Positions 34,787-43,018 of a DNA stretch of 64,000 nucleotides are shown piece after piece. Made by a program: the position numbers and the translations under genes. The stretch spans positions 56,287 through 120,286 of the forward strand of contig DAINAT010000002.1 in NCBI GenBank assembly GCA_036733305.1, in the 5' to 3' direction. The notes beneath the pieces were generated by a model. The model did no database searches, was not told the DNA's origin, and worked only from the letters and a program-made list of their open reading frames with translations. The DNA comes from UBA7672 sp036733305 (GTDB taxonomy: Bacteria > Pseudomonadota > Alphaproteobacteria > Caulobacterales > Hyphomonadaceae). How positions within the stretch are numbered: the first letter of the stretch is position 1; every line of letters begins with the position of its first letter.

Positions 34787-35213
34787 GAGTCATCCTTTCA
34801 ATATCCCCCTACCCGACGTGAGTGTGGCGTGCGGGGCAGACTTTCGTCTACCCACAAACCGGTCATCGCCACTTGAGCGGAGCTCACTGAGCGGCGCGTT
34901 CAATCGTTGGAGGATCGAACATCTCGCGCATAGCTAATGACTGGAGGCGATATAGTTGCGGCTCTGGTGTGGGGGGCGTTTGAATCTGGGCGTTTGCGGC
35001 ACATGGCGTGGTTCAGGCGCCGCGCCTCCGGCGCAATACCGGCTTCCAGCTAATCAGTCGCTTTAGCGGAGCAGCGTCGCGACTTTGGAATGAACGTCTA
35101 CCTAGGTGGCGGGGCGACGGAGCTGAGGCATCTGCCGCCTACGTTCAACCACCGCCTACGTTCAACCAAAGACTCGACAGCGTCTCGCGCGACCGCCCTT
35201 TCTGGAGATGGCA
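34787..35213. other. Gene-free stretch between metY and the dioxygenase-like gene
   Basis: These 427 bases separate divergent genes and hold the metY leader hairpin and a 17-base exact tandem duplication at 35135-35151 and 35152-35168 (unit CCGCCTACGTTCAACCA), 45 bases before the next ATG. I see no gene in it. Confidence 0.5.
34834..34853 (-). promoter_or_regulatory. GAAA-tetraloop hairpin in the metY upstream region
   Basis: On the minus strand GGGTAGAC-GAAA-GTCTGCCC folds with eight pairs, one a U-G wobble that would be an A-C mismatch on the other strand. This favours a structure in the metY leader RNA, about 48 bases before the ATG. Its role is unknown. Confidence 0.4.
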
Positions 35214-35918
35214 ATGACCGACACCAAGCTTTCCAAAGACGCAAAGCGCGATGATGAAGGACTCTCGTCTCCGGGGCGGCGTGCGATTGTTGTTTCGGGC
35301 GGTCTCGCTGCGCTGAGCCTTGGCGTGGGCGGCAAGGCAGACGCTGCGCCTGACGCCAAGACGGCATCCGGCAAGGCTATCCCGCCGCCGGCGGAGCAGC
35401 CTCCGCTTCCGGCGGGTGGGCGCAGCCCGTGGGGCTATGAGACCACTACGCAGGCGACGCCTCAGCCGGCCGGTATTCGTCCGCATGAGGCAAGCTTGCC
35501 AAGCGAGCCGCGGCCTTACACCGACATCAAGAGCTATCACGCCCATATCTATTTCGACGAAGACACGTTCGAGAAAGCCGTTCGCCTGCGCGACTGGGTG
35601 GCGGAGCGGTTCGAGGTCGAGCTTGGCGACTGGAATGACACGCCGCGTGGACCGCACGTGACGCCGTCATTCTATTTCGGATTCACGAACAACCTGCTGC
35701 ATGTGCTCGTGCCGTGGCTGCAGCTGAACAGTCTTGGGCTGACGATCCTGCTGCATCCCAATACGGATGATCCGCGATCGGATCACCTGTACTACACGCT
35801 ATGGATCAATCGTTCGCAGCCGGTGAATGGCTACGGCATGAAAGGCGGCGGGCATGATCCGCAGCCGGTTGAGCTGATCTATCCAAACACGAAGCCGACG
35901 AAGAAGATCGAGGTCTAG
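35214..35918 (+). CDS. DOPA 4,5-dioxygenase-like protein with Tat-type N-terminus
   Basis: The ATG at 35214 follows GGAG with 6 bases between; another ATG lies 6 bases upstream. The product is 234 residues. Residues about 95-215 match the DOPA dioxygenase family: SYHAHIYFDEDTFEKAVRLRDW, GPHVTPSFYFGF, VLVPWLQLNSLGLTILLHPNTDD and DHLYYTLWI, with the His residues of the metal site. The first 100 residues are extra: a PGRRAIVVSGGLAALSLGVGG segment resembling a Tat signal, then a proline-rich linker. Usual members are about 110-120 residues and cytosolic, so an exported version is unusual. Substrate unknown. Confidence 0.82.
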   Translation: MTDTKLSKDAKRDDEGLSSPGRRAIVVSGGLAALSLGVGGKADAAPDAKTASGKAIPPPAEQPPLPAGGRSPWGYETTTQATPQPAGIRPHEASLPSEPRPYTDIKSYHAHIYFDEDTFEKAVRLRDWVAERFEVELGDWNDTPRGPHVTPSFYFGFTNNLLHVLVPWLQLNSLGLTILLHPNTDDPRSDHLYYTLWINRSQPVNGYGMKGGGHDPQPVELIYPNTKPTKKIEV

Positions 35919-35930
35919 GGCGACCTCAGA

Positions 35931-37928
35931 TCATGTCGAGCTGGCGCGCGCGGCTGCCTGGGCGGCGTACCAGTCGAGCACGTCTGGATTGGCCATGGCG
36001 TCGCGGTTGATGATCTTCTCGATTGGCCGGCCCTGATAGAGGCGCTTGATCGGGAGTTCCTGCTTCTTGCCGGAGAGCGTGCGCGGGATGCCGGGGGCGA
36101 CGATGATCTCGTCGGGCACGAAGCGCGGCGATAGCGAGGCGCGGATCGAAGCGGCGATGCTGGCGCGCAGATCTGCGTCGAGCGGCACCCCCTCGCGGAG
36201 GACAAGGAACATGACGAGGTCGCTTTCGCCATTGCCGCGTTCGAGTTCGATCACCATCGAGTCGAGCACATCGTCGAGGCGTTCGACGGCGGCGTAGATT
36301 TCGCTGGTGCCCATACGCACGCCGTTGCGGTTGATGGTGGCGTCGCTGCGACCTGTGATCGAGCAGCTGCCATCATCGTGGATGGTGAGCCAGTCGCCGT
36401 GACGCCAGATGCCGGGATAGGTGTCGAAGTAGGATGAGAGATAGCGCTCGTTGCGATCATCGCCCCAGAAGTAAATCGGCATGGAGGGCAGCGGGCGCGT
36501 GCAGACAAGTTCGCCGACTTCGCCTATGACGGGCTTGCCTTCATCGTTCCAGGCTTCGGTGGCGACGCCGAGCTGGCGGCATTGCATGCGGCCAGTGTCG
36601 AGCGGGAGTTCGCGATTGCCGCCGACGAAGCAGGCGGCGATGTCTGTACCGCCGGAGATGTTGGACCACCAGATGTTCGGCGTGCCGATGCTGGCGAACT
36701 GCGCCGTGCCCCAGTCCTGCACGTCTGGCGGTAGAGGCGAGCCGGTGGAGCCGATGGCGCGTATGCGGGAGAGGTCTCCGCAGTCTTTCAGTTCGAGACC
36801 GGCCTTCATGCAGTTTGTGTAGAAGGCTGCGCCGGCGCCGAAGAAGGTCACTTTGTTTCGGGCAGCGAAACGCCAGAGGGCGCTCCAGTCAGGTTTGTCT
36901 TTCGGGCCGGAGGGACTGCCGTCGTAGATGCAGATGGTTGTGCCGCTAAGCAGGCCGGCGAGTTGGGAGTTCCACATCACCCAGCCGGTGGATGAGTACC
37001 AGTGGAAGCGTTCGCCCAGCGTGTTGGGATCATAGCTTGCGCCGAGGTCGCCATGCTTGCCGCCGGCGAGCGCGGTGAGGATGACGCCGCCATGGCTGTG
37101 CACGAGTGGCTTGGGAAGGCCGGTCGTGCCGCTGGAGTAGAGAATCCAGAGCGGATGATCGAAGGGCAGCCATTCCGGCTCGAAGGCATCAATGTCTGCG
37201 CCGGAGCGGGAGACGGCTTCGGCGAAGGTGCGCTCGGCTTTCAGCTTTGAAGTCGCGTAGGGCGTTTCCAGCAGGATGACGTTCTGGATGGTGGGAAGCG
37301 CCTGGCGAAGACCCGCGACCGTGGCGCTGCGGTCCATGGGGCGGCCAGCATAGTGGACGCCGTCAGCGGCGATGAGGACTTTCGGCGTAACCTGGCTGAA
37401 GCGGTCGACCACGGCGGGCGTGCCCATGTCGGGGGCGCAGATACTCCAGACTGCGCCGATGCTGGCGCAGCTGAGCATGGCGATGATGGCTTCGGGTCCG
37501 TTAGGCAGGTAGGCGACGACGCGCTCGCCGCGCTTCACGCCGAGATCGCGGAGGGTGAGCGCCAGAGAGGCGATCTGGCGGCGCAGCTCGGGCCAGGAGA
37601 GTTCACGGGATTCGCCCTGCTCATTCTCCGCGATGATGGCGGGCTGGCCGGCGGCGTGTGCTGGCCCCACATGGCGCAGGACCTGCTGCGCATAGTTCAT
37701 CTGTGCGCCTTCGAACCAAACCGCGCCGGGCATCTGCTCTTTGGTTAGCGCCCTTGCCCATGGCGTGGGGGAGGCAAGCGTGTGGTAGTCCCAGATGCTG
37801 CGCCAGAAGGCTTCGAGGTCGCTCACCGACCACGACCACATGGCGCCATAATCCGCAAACGACAGGCCGCGCTCACGCGCCAGCCAGTCGCGATAGAGCT
37901 TCATCTGCGGAACGGGATTGCTGGGCAT
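35931..37928 (-). CDS. Acetoacetyl-CoA synthetase
   Basis: From ATG 37928 the product is 665 residues; a GTG two codons earlier is possible. It is an ANL-family adenylate-forming enzyme with the N-terminal acetoacetyl-CoA synthetase pattern (MKLYRDWLARERGLSFADYGAMWSWSVSDLEAFWRSIWDY), AMP-binding loop ILYSSGTTGLPKPLVHSHGG, and RHGDWLTIHDDGSCSITGRSDATINRNGVRMGTSEIYAAVE followed by the catalytic Lys region RTLSGKKQELPIKRL. It activates acetoacetate to acetoacetyl-CoA with ATP, linking to ketone-body or polyhydroxybutyrate metabolism. It is convergent with the dioxygenase-like gene (12 bases between). Confidence 0.92.
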   Translation of the reverse strand: MPSNPVPQMKLYRDWLARERGLSFADYGAMWSWSVSDLEAFWRSIWDYHTLASPTPWARALTKEQMPGAVWFEGAQMNYAQQVLRHVGPAHAAGQPAIIAENEQGESRELSWPELRRQIASLALTLRDLGVKRGERVVAYLPNGPEAIIAMLSCASIGAVWSICAPDMGTPAVVDRFSQVTPKVLIAADGVHYAGRPMDRSATVAGLRQALPTIQNVILLETPYATSKLKAERTFAEAVSRSGADIDAFEPEWLPFDHPLWILYSSGTTGLPKPLVHSHGGVILTALAGGKHGDLGASYDPNTLGERFHWYSSTGWVMWNSQLAGLLSGTTICIYDGSPSGPKDKPDWSALWRFAARNKVTFFGAGAAFYTNCMKAGLELKDCGDLSRIRAIGSTGSPLPPDVQDWGTAQFASIGTPNIWWSNISGGTDIAACFVGGNRELPLDTGRMQCRQLGVATEAWNDEGKPVIGEVGELVCTRPLPSMPIYFWGDDRNERYLSSYFDTYPGIWRHGDWLTIHDDGSCSITGRSDATINRNGVRMGTSEIYAAVERLDDVLDSMVIELERGNGESDLVMFLVLREGVPLDADLRASIAASIRASLSPRFVPDEIIVAPGIPRTLSGKKQELPIKRLYQGRPIEKIINRDAMANPDVLDWYAAQAAARASST

Positions 37929-38560
37929 AAGCACTCTGTTTTCGAAACAACAACGAGACGGCTGTTGAGCGAGTCAGGCGCGAGTCGCTAGCGACAAACA
38001 CGGCCCGACAGCGGTCGGCCCCCTCTTACACCCTTGATGGACAGCCACAATAATGCGCACGCCGCCTGTTCGTTAGTCGCTCTTCACCGCCGCGTGAGGA
38101 GCTCCGGCCACGGTTTGCACAAGCTGCGAACGCCGTTTGCACAATGGGCAGTCGTTTGCTGCAGCCGCGTAAAGAATTGCGAGTTTAACGTTGCGGCCAC
38201 AGGGCTGTTCGTCACTGTTGGGTAACAAATAAGAACACGGCTCGACGGGAAGAGACGCTTCAGAGGTCAGGTAACCATGGGAGTGCGCGCCACTTGTGGA
38301 CGCGCACAGGGGACTGAGACCCGCGCCTTCCACGCCTGCCTTGCGACAAGCGCAAGCCCGGCCGACGATGACGCGTGCTCGCTCTTTTTGGCTAACCGGC
38401 GGCAGGACGTGTGCCGCCACACATCGGAGTTGGACTGCAAGCCAGAGCACCACCCAGCACTCAAGTTCTACCTGACCGAAGCACTCTTTAGTTCAACGCG
38501 TACCCAGACTGTCCACTCACACTGCTCACACACACACGGCTCACACACCAAGGGGACTAC
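37929..38560. promoter_or_regulatory. Long gene-free leader region before the aminotransferase/TBDT genes
   Basis: These 632 bases contain no frame I can support. Visible structure: two exact copies of GTTTGCACAA at 38113-38122 and 38135-38144, 22 bases apart (two helical turns), which look like a regulator's direct-repeat site; and a CA-rich stretch at 38513-38551 with CTCACAC repeated, just before the AAGGGG Shine-Dalgarno of the next gene. The transcript leader may be long. Confidence 0.35.
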
Positions 38561-39823
38561 ATGAAAAACGAATTCTCGAGACGTAATTTCCTGAGAACAT
38601 CGCTCTACACGGCCGGCGCCGCCGGCGCCGCTATCCAGCTCGGCGCGGGACAAGCACTCGCCCAGGCGCCGATGCAGGTGAAAGCACCCGCCGTTGAACT
38701 GCCGCCGGTCATCAACCTCGGCGCCAACACCCTCTCGATCGGACCTTCAGCCAAGGCTCTCGAAGCCATTGGCAAGTACGCCGTGAAAGCTGGTGGATAC
38801 GGCGGCCGCGAGTCGGGCGAGCTCGTCGAGACGATCGCGAAACAACTCGGCGTGCCGACCGACCACATCGCCGTCTACCCGGGCTCGGGCACGCCGCTCG
38901 ACCTCGTCACCGTTGCCTTCACCGGCCCGGGCAAGCCGCTCGTCACCGCTGACGTCACCTATGAGCAAGCCTGGCGCACGTCTGCACGCGTCGGCGCGAA
39001 GCTGACCAAGGTCAACCAGCGCAAGGACTACAGCCACGACGTCGAAGGCATGGTGAAAGCCGAAGCCGCACCGGGCATGATCTACATCTGCAACCCGAAC
39101 AACCCGACCGGCGGCATCAACCTTCGCAAGGACATCGAGTTCGCCGCGAAGAACAAGCCGAAGGGCTCGGTTCTGGTGGTGGACGAAGCCTACATCCACT
39201 TCTCGGACAATGCGACGACGGCGGCTGACCTCGTCAACACGATCGAAGACGTGATCGTGCTGCGCACCTTCTCGAAGCTCTACGGCATGGCCGGCCTGCG
39301 TCTTGGCTACGCTGTTGCGAGCCCGGAAAACCTCGTGAAGATGAACGGCGGCTCGGGCCGTAGCCAAGGCATCGTCGCGATGACCACGATCGGCGCAGGC
39401 ATCGCCAGCCTGACCGACGCTGAACTGGTTCCCTCGCGCCGCGCCATGATCAAGGCCGGCCGCACCGAGACGGTGAAGTGGCTCGAGAAGCAAGGCTACG
39501 CCTGCTCCAAGTCGGAAGCGAACTGCTTCCTCGTTGACGTGAAGAGCCCGGGCCGCGAATTCCAGGCTGCCCTGGCGACGCATGGCGTCAACATCGGCCG
39601 CACCTGGGTCGGCTACGAGAACTGGCCGCGCGTGAGCGTCGGCACCGAAGCGGAAATGGCTCGCTTCCGCGAAGCCTTCGCAGCGGTCAAGGCCGGCAAG
39701 ATGGGTTCGATCGAGCCGCAGACACGCCAACGCGCAAGCCTGGAACTTCCGGGCGCGACGCTTCAGCGTGCAAGCTTCATGAATGGGGTGGACGGGCTGA
39801 TGGCGCTGCAAGGCAGCTACTAA
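38561..39823 (+). CDS. Tat-exported HisC-like PLP aminotransferase
   Basis: The 420-residue product begins with a clear twin-arginine signal, SRRNFLRTSLYTAGAAGAA, with cleavage near AQAPM. The mature part is a fold-type I aminotransferase like histidinol-phosphate aminotransferase: ICNPNNPTGGI, VVDEAYIHFSD, and the Schiff-base motif RTFSKLYGMAGLRLGYA with Lys239. Tat export means the PLP is loaded before export. A periplasmic aminotransferase is rare, and histidine synthesis would not occur there. The next gene, 114 bases on, is a TBDT, which suggests a joint role in taking up and processing an amine or amino-acid-like ligand. This is inference. Confidence 0.9.
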   Translation: MKNEFSRRNFLRTSLYTAGAAGAAIQLGAGQALAQAPMQVKAPAVELPPVINLGANTLSIGPSAKALEAIGKYAVKAGGYGGRESGELVETIAKQLGVPTDHIAVYPGSGTPLDLVTVAFTGPGKPLVTADVTYEQAWRTSARVGAKLTKVNQRKDYSHDVEGMVKAEAAPGMIYICNPNNPTGGINLRKDIEFAAKNKPKGSVLVVDEAYIHFSDNATTAADLVNTIEDVIVLRTFSKLYGMAGLRLGYAVASPENLVKMNGGSGRSQGIVAMTTIGAGIASLTDAELVPSRRAMIKAGRTETVKWLEKQGYACSKSEANCFLVDVKSPGREFQAALATHGVNIGRTWVGYENWPRVSVGTEAEMARFREAFAAVKAGKMGSIEPQTRQRASLELPGATLQRASFMNGVDGLMALQGSY

Positions 39824-39864
39824 CGCTCATCTAGAACTAGTCACCAACTGAACGAGCATAACTC

Positions 39865-39888
39865 TGCATGGCGGTACGCCGCCATGCA
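39865..39888 (+). other. Perfect hairpin between aminotransferase and TBDT genes
   Basis: TGCATGGCGG-TACG-CCGCCATGCA, 10 perfect pairs, 42 bases after the aminotransferase stop. There is no immediate T run. Two copies of TATTGCCTAATT follow at 39898-39909 and 39912-39923. It may partly stop or process the transcript between the two genes. Confidence 0.5.
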
Positions 39889-39937
39889 CGAGCCTCCTAT
39901 TGCCTAATTTTTATTGCCTAATTGTCGGGGAAAGAGA

Positions 39938-42751
39938 ATGAAAGTCGCGCCGCCTAAAGCCAAGGATTTCAAGAGTAGATTACGCGGCGCGCTTTCGCCG
40001 TCTATCGCCATTGCTACAGCCATCTGCGCCGCCACGTTGGGGAACGCTGCGCACGCACAGACGGTAGCGACGACGACCGCAGATCAACCGCCGCCGCCGG
40101 CCAAGGACGATGTGATCATCGTGACCGGTACGCGCGTGACCGGCCTGACGATCGAAGAAAGCCCTGCTCCAATCCAGGTCGTAAGCGCAGAAGCCCTGAC
40201 TTCGACGGGCGCGTCCGACCTTATCAACGCGCTGGCCAACCAGACGCCGTCGTTCAACGCCAACCAGACCGGCGGCGACATGGCCAGCCAGACGCTGACG
40301 GCGCAGATGCGGGCTCTCTCGCCTAACCACGCGCTTGTCCTCATCAACGGCAAACGCCGCCACATCACCTCCAACGTCGGCGCCGGCAGCGGCTCGATGG
40401 CGGCGGACATGGGCCACATCCCGACCTCGATGATCAAACGCGTCGAAGTGCTGACCGACGGCGCCGCAGCGCTTTACGGTTCGGACGCTATCGCCGGCGT
40501 GTTCAACGTCATCCTCAAGGACAACTATGAAGGCGGCAGCTTCGGCGCCGGCTACTCCGGTTACGAAGACGGTGGCGGTGAAACCGACACGTGGTCCGGC
40601 AACTGGGGCTTCGGTAGCGAGACGGCTTACTTCAACGTCGGCTTCGACATCGAGAACCGCGAATCGGTGACGCGCCCTGCCCCGTACGGCCCCGGCGCTT
40701 GCGTGGCGAACCGCGTGGCCTGCCAAGCCTATCTCGATACGGGCTATCTGAAATATGGCTCGACCTACCGGAACTCGGCGCTGGCCGGCTACCTCGCCAG
40801 CAACGACGTCAACATGGTCTTCAATCCGGAATTCCCGTACGTGAACCACGTCGGCGACCCGCCGGAGATCCACCGCCAGAGCTTCATGTTCAACTCGGGC
40901 TGGCACGTCACCGACGCGCTGGAACTGTATGCCTACGGTTCGTTCGGCACGAAACAAGCCAAGTCGCACGAGACCTATCGTCGTCCGACCCAGGACGGCG
41001 GCGTGGACCTCAACAAGGACGGCGATCGCGCCGACACCGTCAACGGCGTCCGCGAGAGCCAGGTCAACAAGTACCCGTACGGCTTCACGCCGTTCGAAGA
41101 ATCCGACGAGCGCGACTGGGAATTCGCTGGCGGCGCACGCGGTGAATTCGCGGGCTGGAACTACGACGTCGCATCGGTGTACGGCCGCAGCCGCATGGAC
41201 GTCTTCACGACGAACTCCATGAACTTCACGCTGTGGAACGAGACCGGCACGTCGCCGGAGAACTTCTACGACGGCACCTACTGGTCGTCGAACTGGTCGA
41301 ACACGGCCAACTTCTCGAAGGACTTCGACATCGGCCTTGCCGGCCCGATGACCTTCGCGACGGGCCTGGAATACCGGATCGACGAATACGGCATCAAGCC
41401 GGGTGAACCGGCTTCGTACTATGGCGCAGGCGCTTCATCGTTCCCGGGCTACAACCCGGCGGTGAACACCGGCTCGTACGACCGCGACAGCTACGCTGGT
41501 TACGTCAACACCATCTTCGAGCCGGTTGACTCGTGGGTGGTCGACCTTGCCGTTCGCTACGAAAAATACAGTGACTTCGGCGAACAGACGATCGGCAAGA
41601 TCACCAGCCGCTATGACTTCAACGACATCTTCGCGATCCGCGGCACGGCGAGCACGGGCTTCCGCGCTCCGACGCTGGGTGAAGGCTTCTACTCGGCCGT
41701 CAACGTCGGCCCGACGAGCGCCAGCCCGCAGCTGCAACCGAACGGAGCCGGCGCCGCAACGCTTGGTTTCGGCGGGGGCCTGCAGCCGGAGACATCGAAA
41801 AACTACAGCATTGGCTTCGTGATGCGGGACCCGATCCCGAGCCTCACGATGACGGTTGATGCCTACGAGATCACGATCGAAGATCGTATCGGCCGCGGCA
41901 GCTTCTCCTACTCCACCGGTCAGAGCGCAAATACACGCACAGGCCGCGCCGGTCTTGCAACCAACTCCAACATGCCCGACCCGGCCGACACCAACGGCGA
42001 TGGCGTTCCGGACGCGGAATACAACCGCGCAATCGGCGAAGCTCTCGTGGCGTTCGGCTATATCGGCCAGTGGAACAACCCGGCAGCAGCCGGTGGCTCG
42101 CTTGACCCGACTGCGCGCTCCAACATCTCGGTGTCGCTGTTCAACAACGCGCTGTCGACCCGCACCCGCGGCGTCGACTGGGTGATGAGCTACGACACGC
42201 AGTTCGATTGGGGTGATATCGCCTGGTCGCTGTCGGCCAACTACAACGACATGGAAGTGATCGACGCGAAGGCTGCTCCGGCGGTTCTCGGCGGCGCGGT
42301 CATGTACAGCCCGCTGACGCTCCGCAACATGGAAACGTCAGATCCGAAATACCGCGTCAACCTCGGTGCGCGTATCTCGTTCGGCGACTTCACGGTCAAC
42401 CTGCGCGAGACGATCTATGGCGAGTCCTACTCGCTGACCTCGGCGGCCGCTCTGCCGCCGGCGGTTCGCAGCCAGCTGGACATCGTTCGCTTCCAGAACG
42501 TCGACTACTACAAGAATCAGATCAACGAGATGGCGCTGTTCAATATCGAAGCCTCCTGGAAACCGACGGATGACCTCCGGATCACGGTTGGCGCGGACAA
42601 CGTGTTCAACCAGTACCCGGGCAAAATCCCGCAGGCGGTCTGGGACTACCAAGCGGAGCGCTTCAACAACAGCCTTCGCCAGTACGTCTCCGGAAGCCCG
42701 GTTGGTTACTTCGGCCGCAAGCTGTTCGCGAAAGTCTCTAAAACGTTCTAG
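39938..42751 (+). CDS. TonB-dependent receptor, oar-like type with large barrel
   Basis: The ATG at 39938 follows GGGGAAAGAG and gives 937 residues; an earlier in-frame start at 39914 has no such site. A signal peptide ends NAAHAQ. The TonB-box-like DDVIIVTGTRVTG leads into a plug with LINALANQTPSFNANQTGG, MRALSPNHALVLINGKRRH, and VLTDGAAALYGSDAIAGVFNVILKD, typical of the receptor group with the GSDAIAGV motif. The barrel ends GYFGRKLFAKVSKTF. It lies downstream of the Tat aminotransferase on the same strand with a hairpin between. Ligand unknown. Confidence 0.92.
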   Translation: MKVAPPKAKDFKSRLRGALSPSIAIATAICAATLGNAAHAQTVATTTADQPPPPAKDDVIIVTGTRVTGLTIEESPAPIQVVSAEALTSTGASDLINALANQTPSFNANQTGGDMASQTLTAQMRALSPNHALVLINGKRRHITSNVGAGSGSMAADMGHIPTSMIKRVEVLTDGAAALYGSDAIAGVFNVILKDNYEGGSFGAGYSGYEDGGGETDTWSGNWGFGSETAYFNVGFDIENRESVTRPAPYGPGACVANRVACQAYLDTGYLKYGSTYRNSALAGYLASNDVNMVFNPEFPYVNHVGDPPEIHRQSFMFNSGWHVTDALELYAYGSFGTKQAKSHETYRRPTQDGGVDLNKDGDRADTVNGVRESQVNKYPYGFTPFEESDERDWEFAGGARGEFAGWNYDVASVYGRSRMDVFTTNSMNFTLWNETGTSPENFYDGTYWSSNWSNTANFSKDFDIGLAGPMTFATGLEYRIDEYGIKPGEPASYYGAGASSFPGYNPAVNTGSYDRDSYAGYVNTIFEPVDSWVVDLAVRYEKYSDFGEQTIGKITSRYDFNDIFAIRGTASTGFRAPTLGEGFYSAVNVGPTSASPQLQPNGAGAATLGFGGGLQPETSKNYSIGFVMRDPIPSLTMTVDAYEITIEDRIGRGSFSYSTGQSANTRTGRAGLATNSNMPDPADTNGDGVPDAEYNRAIGEALVAFGYIGQWNNPAAAGGSLDPTARSNISVSLFNNALSTRTRGVDWVMSYDTQFDWGDIAWSLSANYNDMEVIDAKAAPAVLGGAVMYSPLTLRNMETSDPKYRVNLGARISFGDFTVNLRETIYGESYSLTSAAALPPAVRSQLDIVRFQNVDYYKNQINEMALFNIEASWKPTDDLRITVGADNVFNQYPGKIPQAVWDYQAERFNNSLRQYVSGSPVGYFGRKLFAKVSKTF

Positions 42752-42778
42752 TACTGAACACTACCCGGTGTGAGCTGG

Positions 42779-42834
42779 CCTGCTGACTTTATGGTTTGGA
42801 GATTCGCAAGATCTCCAAACCTGAGGTCAGCAGG
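42779..42834 (+). terminator. Long two-part hairpin after the TBDT gene
   Basis: An outer stem CCTGCTGAC / GTCAGCAGG (9 bp), an internal loop (TTTAT / TGAG), and an inner stem GGTTTGGAGAT / ATCTCCAAACC (11 bp) with loop TCGCAAG. All pairs are perfect. It begins 28 bases after the stop codon. No T run follows, so it may act with Rho or protect the 3' end. Confidence 0.6.
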
Positions 42835-43018
42835 CTGATCGCATTCGGAGGTCTACTCCCGGACGCGATGACGCACCTGTCAGTGTCTACTTTGCAAAAA
42901 CACTTGTCCGCACACGGATCGCCCTCGCCCTGAAGCCTGGCTTCAGGAAAGCCTGCGTGCGTTTTCTGATCCGATTGCGTATCAGCACCGCCTCTGAATC
43001 TGTCGAAGAGGCGTACCC

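Noticed and set aside
34787..34960. SAM-II type riboswitch before metY
   Set aside because: I looked for the conserved SAM-II core in the leader and did not find it; only a plain hairpin is present.
38513..38551. CA-rich repeat as a CRISPR or minisatellite
   Set aside because: Units are short and irregular with no spacer pattern; it is only a biased leader just before a Shine-Dalgarno.
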